Positions 38,101-50,135 of a stretch of DNA of 64,000 nucleotides are shown here, one piece after another (the stretch's first letter is position 1; the number at the start of each line of letters is the position of its first letter). The position numbers were made by a program, and so were the translations under genes. This stretch comes from Pohlia nutans (lineage: Eukaryota > Streptophyta > Bryopsida > Bryales > Mniaceae), in contig CM040087.1 in the NCBI GenBank assembly GCA_022496805.1, positions 6,398,001-6,462,000 of the forward strand, given 5' to 3'. The notes beneath the pieces are model-generated. The model did no database searches. It was not told the origin of the DNA and saw only the letters and a program-made list of their open reading frames with translations.

Positions 38101-41100
38101 GAAGAAACCCATGTCCTACGTTTTTAAATGATTAGAACTATGTTTTTGGAAATTACAATAGTCGACTATTAGCTTTCAAACTAGACAAACTGTTTTTAGT
38201 TTGGGCACTTAGAAGTCAATGATGATAAAACCTACCTTGTACTAGCTGAAAACCCTGCCGCATATGAAGTAGGCTGGAAACAGCCAGCAACTGCAACGTA
38301 TTCAGAATCTTGCGATCCCTGAAGTTCCTCAGAGATTCTAAACTGAGCTTCAGCTTTGGATCCTCAACCACTGGTGGAGGCTTTATAAACCTTATATTTG
38401 CCAGTGGATCCAAGATCTGCTGCTGAAAAGGACTAAACATCTCCGACAATGTTGTAACAGCCAAAAACATGCGGCGTAGAGTCACCATATTGCATAACCT
38501 CAGAAGGATACACTGCAGTCACCGGAAACAATCACATATCAGGCGCATGCTCCATACCTTGGACAAATAAAGGTGCATCTGATCCAAACTTCTGAAAACC
38601 TTCAGTTGGTAGTGAGGATACCTCATCAAGAGAAAAATCCCAGGGAAGTCTTGTTCTCAAAAGTGGAGCTTGAAAACGATCCTGATGATAGACAATTGCA
38701 ACACCCTTGACTTCTTCAGTCCCGGGTACCACCATGCACAGAAACTCGCCCACGTCTAACTTTATATTACCCTGTTTGCTTTCCGCTTCAAAATAATGAA
38801 ATGCATCCCCCGTTGTCCTAACCATGCTTCGCAGACGCCATACCGTTGATTGTCCCCTCGAATCCACATTCACTACACATACAGAAATTATATTAATCTT
38901 CTTCGCATGAGGGAGAACTAACTCATACAATTCGAAAACAGAAGAAAACTGCAGTTTCACAATGGAAGCAACAGTTACTGGTGACATGCAGCTTAGACAA
39001 ATCTTCAGGGCTCTGGAACAACATAAATCCTCTTGATAAAAACTAGTTTACTTCAAAAAAAAATAACCACTGCAAGATATGGAGAGAACATACGTGATTG
39101 TTGGCTGTTTAGATCCTGTTCCGCTTTGAACTTTTCCCACTCACTAAAAAAGATTCCTCTTGCTTCTTCTCCTATCAACTTCTGAAAGGTAGCAGTGTAC
39201 GCTGCCGTTGATGGAAACTTCAGGGGTAAGGATTGATACTTTAACTCAGAAGCTCCAGACATATTTTCAACTGACGCCAGTGGCGGCCAAGGACCCTGCA
39301 GACCTAAAACTATCCAGTCAAAAAGTTCTTCAGGAGATGCATCGGATGACAAAGATGTTGTCACAGCTTTGGGCGCTTCAGGTTCCCTGGCTCGTCCTAA
39401 AGATGCTCTCCCGGCCTGAAGACAGAAGAAAACCTGGTAAGAAAACTTCAACCAGTATTATACACCAACATTCTATTGTATTTGGCATGGTTCCACACCT
39501 CCTATGGGTTTAAGATTTTAAAAACGAAGTTAAAATTCACGTTGATATGATTTCAATGAGCTATTGGGGTCTCAATTTGGAACTTTCTGTTTACAACAAA
39601 TGTCAAATATACTCCAACGTATCTACTATCCCCATCAGCCTTTTAAGGGTTAATGACCGCCTGCAGGCGGTCATTCGAACTATGTCACGTCATGAAGCAA
39701 CAATGTTTTTGATCTCTTACTTGAGCCTGGCGTCTATTTCTATCAGTGTCTTCATCACTGCTGCTTGAGGATTCTTCACTGTCCTCAGAACTACTTGAAG
39801 GAGCTTTGGTCTTAGGCTGCCATGTGGTTTTTGCTTTCTCTCCCGACAAAACTTTCTTCACTTTCACAGGACTTGACTTTTTTTCGGTTAAACTGTCGGA
39901 ACCACTGCTGGAAGAAACCCCTTGAGCGCTCTCCTCAGGATCGGATTCAGAGGGCTGAAAATAGCCCAAGCCTATGTTTAGTACAGAATCAGTGTTCCAA
40001 AATCTGCAGTAATGTGTTACGATAGAAGCAAATTGATCTTCTCAACACTCTTCAAAATACTGTAAAGCTTATCACATCCAGAGTCAATGTCCGCAGTCCA
40101 AGAGCGTTGAAATCAATCAATGGTTGGTCTCAAACCTATCAACGGTGGGTCTCAAACATATTATCTAAGTCGCAAACGTATCAATTCCACTCTCAACTAC
40201 ACCCATAGAAAAACATTCAAATCGGTCAGAAGCTCACCTTGATCTTTGTGCTGTCAATTTGAGGCTCCGGTTCAGACTCATCAGACTTGTCAGAGTCTTC
40301 AGATGTGCTCTCTGAGCCTTCATTACCGGAGGCTTCTTCGTCAGAAGATTCACTGGATGACTCTTCATCAGAGGATTTCACGGGTGCCTCTTCTTCATCA
40401 GAAGATTCGCTGGACGATCCTTCATCGGAGGATTCACTGTCAACATTGCTACCGGGGCCGGTTTTGAGAATTTTCTCAGGAACCCTAAACCCCAACATAT
40501 CCACCATAAAATGAGCCAAAAGAATGCAATGCCAATAACATTCATGACATAAGAACTCATTTCAACAGACCTAATAGAGTTTGAGCCAATCACCTGTTGG
40601 GCTTCGCTGGTGACTTCCTCGGAGATTTTACTCCTGGTCTAACCTTGGGAATCTCGTCGTTCGTTCCGTCTATTTCATTGTCAACGGTCAAGTCCATGAA
40701 GCCTCTAGCCTGCATTGAAGTAGAAGCTGACGTTGAGGATGATGGGGCCTTGGAAGGAGTCAGGTTCCTAACATTAGGTCTCCGACCGGCTTCTTCATTG
40801 ATGTCTCCTACATTTGCAAGCTCAGCTTCAGGAAAATTCACAGTACAGCCAGAATGATTGACAACAACATAATCAGTGACTCCCGAAAAAACGTCATACA
40901 GCTCAGCAGTTCATATGTGAGACAGAACGTTCAGATAACCAAATCAAAAAATAACTCACCATTACCTACTGCATGTGAAGACGGAATACCGTTGTTTAAG
41001 TTCTCATCCCCTGACTGCTCAGTGACGAGATCGTAACCTGAACAGACAGAATCACAGAAGAAAAAAGAAAAATGAGGCGATCTTGTCATATAAAAATAAC

Positions 41101-41694
41101 GATAAATTAGTACGCTCAAGCTTAGAAACCTTGATGTTTGGCAGCTGCACGTCAAGCAATGATCCGGGAACTGCTTTAAGCATACATTCAACCCTGACTA
41201 ATTGCAATCATTATTTGAACATATCCGAGGTATATCCAAAGAGCTTCCCATGTTGTGCACAAATTTAATTAGACAATATTCCACATGTCCCATTTAGGAG
41301 CCCCCCACGAGGCAGTGCAATTAAAGAAGGTTGAGTGTATTCCTACTTTACTGTAAGTTATGCCCACAGTTAGGCAGCACGAGATCAATGTGATTCGCCG
41401 TACAAGTTCCAAATTACCTGACAGCCTGAAAATGTGTGCTAGTGACTGAAATGCGCATGACTGGAATGTTGGGAAACATAAGAAACTGAGCATGTATGTA
41501 CCTTCAGGAAATGTGGCAACAGCGAAGCTTTCGAAAAGTTTGGCATAATGTTTCCGATAAGCATCCAACTCCCTCTCCAGCCTCTCCACCTTCATTCGTC
41601 TTTTATTCACCATTTCCTGTAAGGATTTCTCGATAGGCTCCCATTCCCCGCTCTCCGGGGATTGTGAACCTCCCGGAAGCAATCCCGTCTCCAT
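32170..41694 (-). CDS. SEN1/senataxin-type superfamily 1 helicase, about 20 exons
   Basis: SEN1-like helicases resolve R-loops and act in transcription termination and RNA processing; MAA3 is the Arabidopsis relative. Exons: 41502-41694, 40960-41037, 40594-40825, 40238-40484, 39721-39954, 39094-39415, 38558-38872, 38236-38512, 37817-37836, 37565-37580, 37305-37338, 36797-37113, 36391-36404, 36152-36254, 35153-35918, 34907-35084, 33906-34550, then about 33120-33429 and 32170-32430. Motifs: coiled N terminus, acidic SSDEE tracts (exons 4-5), Walker A GPPGTGK, motif Ia CAPSNAALDEI, Walker B DEAAQ, GDPQQLPAT, TQYRMHP, NTVDGFQGREKD, RRMNVALTRAK. After the helicase come four PsiKxE-type repeats and an RG/SR-rich tail. 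Unresolved: the exon 7/8 frame, and the links between 33906 and 33120, where a stop at 33906 may end one isoform. Confidence 0.82.
32476..32779. mobile_element. TTAA-flanked MITE, family F2, in the last helicase intron
   Basis: TTAA at 32476-32479 and 32776-32779, ends CCCCTAAACATACCAAG and, read inward from the right, CCCCTAAACGTCCCGGC. The same family as 47294-47580 in inverted orientation, sharing ATTGGTAGAG, AATAGGTTT.CAAAGGTGA and GAGAAAGTT when aligned. It lies between two copies of a locally duplicated segment. Confidence 0.85.
34050..34289 (-). repeat. Four in-frame 69-bp repeats in the helicase C-terminal region
   Basis: In helicase exon 17 a 23-residue unit repeats with spacing of exactly 23: each unit starts S/P-V/G-L, then a lysine run, then VKVE, VKVE, VKLE and a last VKQE, then EPS and K/R-S-P. 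PsiKxE is the SUMO acceptor consensus. The fourth unit is partial. Confidence 0.85.
39652..39675. repeat. Perfect 24-bp palindrome beside a TTAA end, helicase intron
   Basis: AATGACCGCC TGCAGGCGGTCATT is perfectly self-complementary. It abuts a TTAA (39650-39653) preceded by GCCTTTTAAGGG, a motif like the right ends of the TTAA MITEs, so it may mark a truncated element. It lies in the intron between helicase exons 5 and 6. Confidence 0.6.
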
Positions 41695-42208
41695 CTCCCT
41701 CACCGTCGAATTCGACAGAATCTTCGTACGAGCAAAGCATTGAATCCTAAAACAAACGACAGTATCCCGATGTAAAGTTAAACGACAACATTCGTAATTG
41801 AAAACTTATTCATAATAGCAACCCAACTAAGCAAATTAGCAGCACGTCAGAGATCTGTGACAAAGCCTTGAGTCCAAAAGCAGAGGATCGGAATGCAGTA
41901 AAATGTACTGTTTACGCAATAAATCACAAAATTCATGAAATTATAAAAAGATATCGACCTAAATTACGTGTTATTGGCCAGATCCAGACGCCGGGCAAAC
42001 TAGAAACCGGGCAACGGCATCAAGAAGGTCGAGGAAAAGCGCAACATACCCGGTGACAATGCGGATGATTCAGGCACAAGATTTGGTCATCACCAGAACC
42101 AGAACGTGAAGGAGTAAGAGGAGAAATGCGGTGCGGGAAAACGTCAAACTTCTGAGAAAAGCTTGAGCCCCGCCATCGCTGGTTCGATGCAGCAGGCAGA
42201 AGAGTCTT

Positions 42209-42224
42209 AAACCCTAAACCCTAA
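42209..42224. promoter_or_regulatory. Double telo-box in the helicase promoter or leader
   Basis: Two tandem AAACCCTA units. Single and double telo-boxes near transcription starts are common in plant genes for translation, ribosome and cell-cycle functions. It lies about 500 bp 5' of the helicase start codon. Too short to be telomeric DNA. Confidence 0.65.
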
Positions 42225-42387
42225 TTAAGGGAAGCGGAAAGGAAGCGTCAGCGTCAGTTGAGTTCAGGGAAGTTTAGAAACTTAATTAGTGTACCCTCAC
42301 ACTGCCCACTTGATTTGGAAAATCTTCAAACTCAACCACCCCCGAATTCTCTTAGATGATGGAAAATAGGATTGAATATAAAATTGG

Positions 42388-42414
42388 AAAAAAAAAAAAA
42401 AAAAAAAAAAAAAA
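42388..42414. repeat. Run of 27 adenines
   Basis: An uninterrupted A tract between the helicase gene and the repeat-rich region. It could be a retroposon tail, but no SINE body with pol III boxes was recognised next to it. Confidence 0.9.
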
Positions 42415-43719
42415 TGCAACAAAATTTTATTTGTATGAATTTCGCAAACGAAAAGATAGTCAAACCTTACTTCTGACCTCTAGATTGTATTATTTTAAAC
42501 ACAAATAATATCGTGACTTGTATTCTAAAAGTTTTACTTCTACATGTAAAAGCACCCGAGTGTATCACAAGTGATTTATTTTATATTCCTTCAAAATCAC
42601 AAGAGGTCATTTAGGTTTAAAATTTTGGGTTTTTAGAACATCAAGTCTTAAGGCCACTTCCTTGATTAAACCAAGGGTGGATGGTCATGAAACATTCCAC
42701 TTTAGAGCATTCTCAAAAATTGCACAACATAACAACACACAAACTAGCCATACTAGGCTATTTAGTGGCCTACATTGCAAACAATGCTTTTAATGATGCG
42801 AGCAACTCAATAGAACACACAATTCCCAAATTATGCACTTGGTCAAGTGTGATCAGTTCATGAACAAATTTGGCTTAAAAAAATCATCTAAAAGGTTCTT
42901 TAAAAAACAACAATTTTGTTTTTTTTAAATCACTCACATTGTAAACAAAAAATTCTTCTATTTAATTTTTATTCCTATCTTTATCTTTTCTTTTGTATTT
43001 TCTCTTATCTTCTCTTTTATCTTGTTTTCTTTCTTGTCTTCTTCTTGTCCTCCTTCTTGTCCTCCTTCTTGTCCTCCTTCTTGTCTTTCTCGTTGTCTTC
43101 TTCTTTTCCTTCAATTTTTTTCATTCATTTCTTTCCATTTTTTACTCTTCTTGTGCAATCACGGATCGCACACTCGTACCAAAGGTTAAATTAACTAATT
43201 AATTAATTAATATAAATAAAAATTCATTCTTGTTTATTAGGGTTCAATTTGCCATTTGTGGCAATGAACTCTAAAGATACATTATTGTTATTATTAATTC
43301 GAGGTATAGTCGTCGATTGAACCATAAACAGCGGTAGATAAATTAATTAATTAAATAAATGCATGATTTATCTAGTTTTGGAAAAAGGGCTCAAATATGG
43401 ACTGTCTAATTCTGAACAAGACAAAGTTTACTTACTATGCAAAGAGCATTGTATGTGTTGAACACTGTATGTGGAACATAATGAAGCACATTGGAGGATC
43501 CTCCATAGGCGGAAAGTATGCGGTGATCTATCGGAGGATCCTCCGTTGGCCAAAATCCTTCTATATCCTCTATTGGAAATTTTTGTTGATTTCTGGAGTT
43601 TGTGAACTCTATAGTAGGGTCATTCCAGAAATAGATAAATCATGCATATAAATAAAAATTCTTTTTAATTTTTTGCCGTGGATGCACGGCCGCACACCAT
43701 ATGTCCATCTTCCTACCCT

Positions 43720-43944
43720 ATCTCTTTCCACTCCCTCTCATATCTCTCTCTTTTCCCTCTCCCTCCCGTCTCCCCCATATATGAAGACACTCTCCCTCCC
43801 CTATTCCTCCCCTCTCTCCGACATATGAAGACACCAACCCTCCCCTCTCCTCCCTTTTTCCTCCCGTCTCCCCCACATATATAAAGACTCGTACTCTCCT
43901 TCTCGTCACCGCCATATATCAAGACACTCTCCCTCCCCTCTCCC

Positions 43945-43946
<2 letters not shown>
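43720..43946. repeat. CT-rich minisatellite
   Basis: Degenerate units of about 45-60 bp containing CTCTCCCTCCCCT and CATATATGAAGACAC, repeated four to five times. Confidence 0.8.
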
Positions 43947-44006
<60 letters not shown>

Positions 44007-44028
44007 GAGACACTCTTTTTCCTCTTTG

Positions 44029-44066
<38 letters not shown>
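43947..44066. repeat. Two AT-dinucleotide microsatellites
   Basis: TA tracts at 43947-44003 and 44030-44066, each followed by GAAGAGA. The intervening CACTCTTTTTCCTCTTTGC suggests expansion within a unit of the adjacent minisatellite. Confidence 0.97.
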
Positions 44067-44069
<3 letters not shown>

Positions 44070-45344
44070 GAGAAGAGATGAAGACCAAAAAAAAAAAAAA
44101 AAGGAAGGAAGGAAGAGTGATATAGGATGCACGGCCGCGTATCCAATGTTCAAAATAAGTCAAAAAAATATAATCAATTATTTACTTTTTAAAACTATTT
44201 TTTCCTACCGCCGACAAAGGTTTAGTTAGCGATTGTATCTTGAATTTTATTGTTTATTTGTTTATTTTGTAGGATTCAACACCACAATTGGTAAATTGAA
44301 CTCTAAAATAATAATAATAATAATATGAATAGTTCTTCTTTTCTTTCTTTTTAAGTAGGGTTCAACACTACATATAGCAAGTTGAACTTAAGAAGTAGAA
44401 AAAAAATTAACAATAAATCTTTTAGTGCCACAGTAGAATTTGCGGCTACACAAGAAGAGCCAAAATTGGTCAATAAAGATTGAAAAATAAATAGAAGGGA
44501 AAAAAAAAGGAAGAAAAACAATAAGGAAAACAAGAGGAAGACAAAAAAGAAGAGAAGATAGAAAACAAGAAGGAAGAAAACAGACAAGAAAAGATAATTG
44601 AAAGATAACGATAAAATGTAAATACAAAAATTGTATTACAATGTAAGGGATTGTAGACAGACAAAATTGTTGTTTTTTAGATAATCTTTTAAACAAAATT
44701 TTCAATGCGCTCAGGGGCCAAGTGCATGATTATATGGCCAAGTATATAATTTGGCAATTGCGTGTTATAGTTGCACAACAAGAGGCACAAAAAACTTCAA
44801 GTGCCACCACACTTTTTTTTTTAAAAGACAATTAAACATGTTATTTAATAGCATAGGGCAAAACTTCCACAAATGTCCAAGTGTCGGGTGACAACATTCC
44901 CTACCACATGCATTGAGAATCCTTAGTTGGTACTCAATTTCCAATTGGGTCTTTAGTATATTCACTACATGTATAAATCAAAATACAAAGCTCATTACTC
45001 AACACACTTAAATGGTGGCCTAGTGTAAAGCAAGACATCCCCTAATTGGTATCAAAAAATGCAACCGAGAACCTCACAATGCGAAAGGTGTAGGAGTGCA
45101 GACCCAACACTAGCTTCACTCCCATGGAACCACTACGGCTCACATAGGAACAATGTGAGAGTGAAGAGGGAGAGCACTCTTTGTGGTACTCCATATGGTC
45201 TTGGCAAGTCCTCACACTACCGGTAGTAGAAATCTTGTCCAATGCCATATGTCTTTGATGACTAAATGCGGGTTGTGATCTGCCTTTAGTGACTCAAAAT
45301 TGATCTAAAGTCACTAAAGTTAGATCACAATAGACATTTGATCA

Positions 45345-45842
45345 TTAATCCTTAAACATAAAAAGCCCCACATGCTTGTATTGATAGAATAATAAAGAAA
45401 AAAGTGAATTTTCTCAACCAATATTGAAATGGGTTGGTGCTTTGGAAAGGTGATGAAAAAATGAGGTTAAATTTAGCAAATATGCATGTTAAATTAAATT
45501 GTACATTCCATGAAAATTCAAAAGAGAATCGATGAGGAGGGAAGGAAGGGAGTCGGGTAGCTTGAGACCTTAATGCATACTAGAGCTCGTAGCGCATGTC
45601 TGCATTGTTCAATAGAGTTTCCTTTTTTTTAAATCTAGAATTTCAGAGCTCATTGCTGAAATCTCATTGAGTATTTTTCATTTGTTTTAGGAGTGGCGTT
45701 TTTCACATCATTCACTATTTGAAGAATTCTCATTGGTTGTTCACATTACTCAAGGAGCGACTATTAGGGACAACTCTCTAAAATTGTTTTGTTAATTCCT
45801 TTGTGTCGCCCATCCAGGACCCTCTTGACGTTTAACGGTTAA
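45345..45842. mobile_element. TTAA-flanked MITE
   Basis: TTAA at 45345-45348 and 45839-45842. The left end is TCCTTAAACATAAAAAG; the right end read inward is CCGTTAAACGTCAAGAG. The interior differs from families F1-F3. No coding capacity. Confidence 0.65.
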
Positions 45843-47043
45843 AAACAAGTCACATTGGAAAAAATTCTACTAGTATCAAGGATCAACCAAGCTTCTGACC
45901 AGTTGAATGTCTAGCTATCTAAATATCAAATTTAAGTTCATTTTCGTGATTCATTCTTCAAGTAGATCACCATGTTGTGTTTGTTTTCTTCAATCCAATG
46001 CATATTTATAAAGTTATGGCCTATTAAAGATTTGAATCTCTAAGAGGTAGCGTTTCCGATTCGCACCTTTTTTATTAGGCCAAAACTTGTAAGGTTTCTA
46101 TATATTGTCCTAATGAGCCTTAGTAATGTAGAAGTTCTTTTTTATAGATTTCCAACATGTGACATGCCCCACTTCATTGTGGGTGTCATTGAGCACTTTG
46201 GATTCCACTGTAAATTCCTATTTATATATCTCGGGACACTAACAACTTCAACAACCTATGGCTTTGAATTTAAAACTTTGATTTACTCATTCCTTAAACT
46301 TATGGGCGCGTACTCTTACAAGCTTTATAATTGTATATGACATGCCCTTCATCTTTGTCTCACACAAAACCCTATCACATGCTCTCCATTCAAGACATCT
46401 ATTGGTTTCTCTACCTTGTCTCTTGTAAGGCTTAGGAAATCATTTGTTGGGTCTCATTTTCTCACAATGGTAATCCAACATTCTTTTGAAAGAGATTTCA
46501 AAAGTAAAGTGTTGAGGGTAATACTAGCACCATTAGGACAAAGATCTCAAGGTTCTTGTCGTATCTGTGGAAAATTTTCTAACAAAAACATTATTGTCTC
46601 AATGTCATAACATATTCCTTGAGTCTATCTTCTACGTAGTTGTTTATTATTTAATAGAATTAATTTATGAAAGAGAGATTTGAGAGTTTAGAGACAAAGA
46701 AGACTTAAAGAAGTTGACAACAAAAAATCAATAATAATATTAATACTAATAATAATTTTAAAGGGCACAATGAAGGTGATTATAAACTCTTTATTTGTCT
46801 CATGTTAATTTCATGCACAAGATACTTTTCTTAAAATTTTCTTTGATATGATTATTACTTGAACATAATTATGGAAATGTGAGATCAAAAATTTGGAATC
46901 ATATTGGTATTGAGTGAAAGACAAAGTATCTTTATAGTGCACATATGGTTAATTTTAGAAATATTGTATGTTGTAAAATAATGAATTTTAATAAATGAGC
47001 AAATTCTTTAGGTCGTAAGACCCTTTTAACAAATGATTATTAA
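45843..47043. other. AT-rich intergenic DNA
   Basis: No gene or ordered repeat recognised. Confidence 0.5.
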
Positions 47044-48095
47044 AGATTAATAATCCCTAAATGTTCCATAGGGATAGTAGATACATTGTTGTACAATTCG
47101 CAATTGCTTCCTACAAGAACGTCTAAATTGGGATCATTGCAACTACATTGACCTAAATTTCAACTTCTCTTTTGAATTAAAGTCCATTAAAGGTGTGAAT
47201 AATACAAAATGTAACGATATTTTGCTTGCCATAAAAGCATGTTCACTTGTTTAGAGGTTCAAAATATAGATTGTTTTGGTTTTCAGTGTCTATTTAACCC
47301 CTAAACGTCCTAGCGTCCATAAACAAGATCACGAATGGCTTCAAAGCTTTGTAACTTTCTCATACAATCTCGTATAACTTTCAACCAATTCACCTTTGCA
47401 AACCTATTAAATACTCTACCAATTAGAGTAAATCTCTTGTGATGGGAGATGTTGATAATATTGGAGAAGCCTCCGAATACAAGTATGTCAAATTTATAGG
47501 GTACATCAAATTCATGCTAATATCTATTTATCATGCTAGCATCTACTTATGTTCAAAAGACCGGTATGTTTAGGGGTTAAAAGAACCTTGCAATTTTGAT
47601 TGGTTATTTGCTCAATGATTTTGAATGATTTGTAATTCCATTCTTTTAACTAAATCTAACTAGATGGAAACCACTTAAGGTTGTATGTTAATGTAGGAGT
47701 GACGGATAACAAAACTAAAGGATTGCTACCAATGTAGGCACGATGCAATTCTTTGTTTGTTTGTTTGTTTGTTTGTTTAGCAACGTTGAAGGGTTGTTGG
47801 CAACGTGAACATGATGTGATTTTTATTGCTTTCGAAGTGTATATTCATTATAAAGCAGAAGAGACATGTCTCTTTACAGTAAAAAAAAGAGATTTCATAA
47901 TATCTCTAGATCCATCATTTACTTCTATTATTGATTGGTCGGTTGTGTTCGATATCTTTCATATCGGTTGTAGATCCTCGGCTTCAAAAGACATGCAAAT
48001 AATGCAACGTGTTACCAGACTACCGTATCACTCAATATTGCATGTAATTTTTTAGATTATATACTATTGTGTACATTTTAGATGCTCAAACTATG
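47044..48095. repeat. Dispersed repeat, copy A (interrupted by a MITE)
   Basis: It begins near CCCTAAATGTTCCATAGGG and runs to about 48095. The same order of sequence occurs in copy B from 48692, including AGGGTTGTTGGCAACGTGAA, ACATGTCTCTT.ACAGT and CATATCGGTTGTAGATCC. Copy A holds a TTTG microsatellite (about 47752-47779) and the F2 MITE at 47294-47580. Confidence 0.85.
47294..47580. mobile_element. TTAA-flanked MITE, family F2, with empty site in this window
   Basis: TTAA at 47294-47297 and 47577-47580; ends CCCCTAAACGTCCTAGCG and, read inward from the right, CCCCTAAACATACCGG. The flanks CAGTGTCTATTTAA and TTAAAAGAAC are contiguous with one TTAA at 48936-48939 in repeat copy B, which lacks the element. 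This shows precise insertion with TTAA duplication. Confidence 0.93.
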
Positions 48096-48119
48096 CCTTT
48101 CCAAAGAAATAGCTTAGTG

Positions 48120-48415
48120 GCTACATTAGCAGCACTTGGAATGATTTTAGGCGAGACTATGCCAGACAGATGTAGTTTGGTGTGCCGATTTATCTTTACT
48201 ACAGTTTGATCAACCGATTTTAACAAATTGTAAATTAGTTGAGAGAGAGATGCATCCGAAAAGAACAGGATATTCGAGCTATTGGATGGTTGCATGACCT
48301 TGGGCAACGAGGTGCAAAAGGTGTTGAAGAATTGTTGTTGGCCAAACACTTGCATGTGAGCATGTTAAAGTTTGCAGAGACCTTCCCAATTTGATTCCCC
48401 AAGTATGCGACTTGG
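48120..48415. repeat. Dispersed repeat, detached segment
   Basis: It contains GTTGAGAGAGAGATGCATC, GATATTCGAGCTATTGGATG and AGGTGTTGAAGAATTGTTGT, all present in the same order at about 57255-57440, where they directly precede the rest of the repeat. Confidence 0.8.
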
Positions 48416-48691
48416 CAGGCATGGGTGTGCTCTAGGCACCCATGTCATTACTACATGGATGTCCCTTGATGGCATTGAATCATGTCCCTATCTTATCACC
48501 CCCCCATTTGATGTTTTCTCATCCCAAATAGGAATGTTATGGTCATAAAATTGTATATATTCCTCTGACTTGCCCCTTATTTCACCCTATGTCCTTTAAA
48601 CGTTAATGACTACATAAAGAACCAACTTGAATTATTTTAAAAAAGTTTAATATTTTGGAAGTTATAAGGAACATTTGATTGTTGAAAATTA

Positions 48692-50135
48692 TTAATCTCT
48701 AAATGTCCTATGGGGATAGTAGATACATTGTCGTACAATTTGCAATTGCTACCTACAAGAACATCTAAATTGGGATCATTGCAACTACATTGACCTAAAT
48801 GTCAATTTCTCTTTTGAACTCAAATCCATTAAAGGTGTGCATAATACAAAATAAAACCATATTTTATCTGCCATAAAGGCATGTTCAATTATTTACGGGT
48901 TCAAAATATAGATTGTTTTGGTTTTCAGTGTCTATTTAAAAGAACTTTGCAATTTTGATTGGTTATTTGCTCAACGATTTTGAATGACGTGTAATTCCAT
49001 TTTCTACTAAATCTAGCTAATTGGAGATCAATCAAGGTTGTATGTTAACTTAGGAGTGACAACTGAAGGATTGTTGCTAACATAGGCACGATGCAATTTT
49101 TTGATTATCTGGTTGTTTGTTATTGCATGAACAGCTAGCAACAGTGAAGGGTTGTTGGCAACGTGAACATGATCTGATTTTGATTGCTTTCAAAGTGTAT
49201 ATTCATTATAAAGCAGAAAAGACATGTCTCTTCACAGTCAAAAGAGAAGAGATTTCATAATATCTCCAACTCCATCATTCACTTTGTTCATTACATTCAA
49301 TGTCTTTCATATCGGTTGTAGATCCTCCGGGGATCCTCAACTTCAAAAAGACATGCCAATAATGCAACGTGTTACCTGACTACTATATCACTCAATACTA
49401 CATGTAATTCTCTAAATTTTATACTATTGTGTACATTTTGGATGCTCATGCTATGACAATAAAGATGTAGTTTGGTGTATCAACCAAACTATACAAATTT
49501 TCTTTTACTTTATATTCATTCTTTTCCTTTTAATATATAAAAATTGAAACAAAAATTTATTATTTTTTCAAGTGTGATTGGCACGCCGTTCTTTAGAGGG
49601 TGATGAATATCCAAGTGTATCCTAGGCTCCACCAATTTAAATAGGTGACATATGTGATTGTGTGCACCCCATGTACTCAAAACTTTTTTCTTTTCCATCG
49701 CCTCTTTTACCTTATTCTAAGTGGGATCCTTGCATTCTCGGGGCTAAGATTGGATGCTTTAAAACCACCACCTCCTCTAATTATGACACATAGAGTTTTC
49801 CTTGGGCCACCACAATTGAGACTCAGAATCACCAATTTCACTGTTCAAGTAAACTAAGGGTATGCCAAGCATTGCAAAGAAGAAGTTGATGGTTTTGGGT
49901 ATCATTATGAGTGAAAATTAGAACCACATGGTGTGATGATGGGGGAAACTACATATTGATATTGAGTGTCGGTGTACTTTCCTCTTTTAAAATTTGTATC
50001 AATTTCAATATTGAAGATAAAATTGTGAAAAAATATGCATTCCTTGTTAAACCTTATGTAGAATGAAAGAATAATATTTCACCGAACATATCATTGCTAA
50101 AATACACAAATTGCTTAAGTTGGTAAATATCTTGT
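48692..50135. repeat. Dispersed repeat, copy B (longest)
   Basis: Matches copy A up to about 49450 and copy C (57.4-58.45 kb) from about 49130 to 50135, including GATTGGCACGCCGTT, CCTAGGCTCCACCAATTTAA and AACCACCACCTCCTCTAATT. It has the uninterrupted TTAA at 48936-48939. No intact frame. Confidence 0.85.

Larger units (their letters stand above)
42815..44770. mobile_element. Long-arm inverted-repeat element with microsatellite core
   Basis: The left arm (about 42815-43260) and right arm (about 44345-44770) are inverted copies: CAATTCCCAAATTATGCACT against AATTTGGCAATTGCG on the other strand, then AAAAAACAACAATTTTGT, then TCTTCTTGT-rich tracts. The middle holds a CT-rich minisatellite, two AT microsatellites and two direct copies of GGATGCACGGCCGC (about 43680 and 44127). 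No transposase frame. Outer ends and target duplication not resolved. Confidence 0.6.

Noticed and set aside
42209..42224. Interstitial telomere repeat
   Set aside because: Only two AAACCCTA units in a promoter position; better explained as a telo-box.
42388..42414. SINE insertion ending in the A27 tract
   Set aside because: No A/B promoter boxes or target duplication could be identified beside it.
42916..43202. Hydrophobic Leu/Phe/Ser-rich frames that look like membrane proteins (also 44351-44705)
   Set aside because: They translate TTCTTGTCC-type low-complexity DNA in the inverted arms.
43713..44153. Minus-strand frame with YIYIYI runs
   Set aside because: Translation of AT microsatellite and CT-rich minisatellite.
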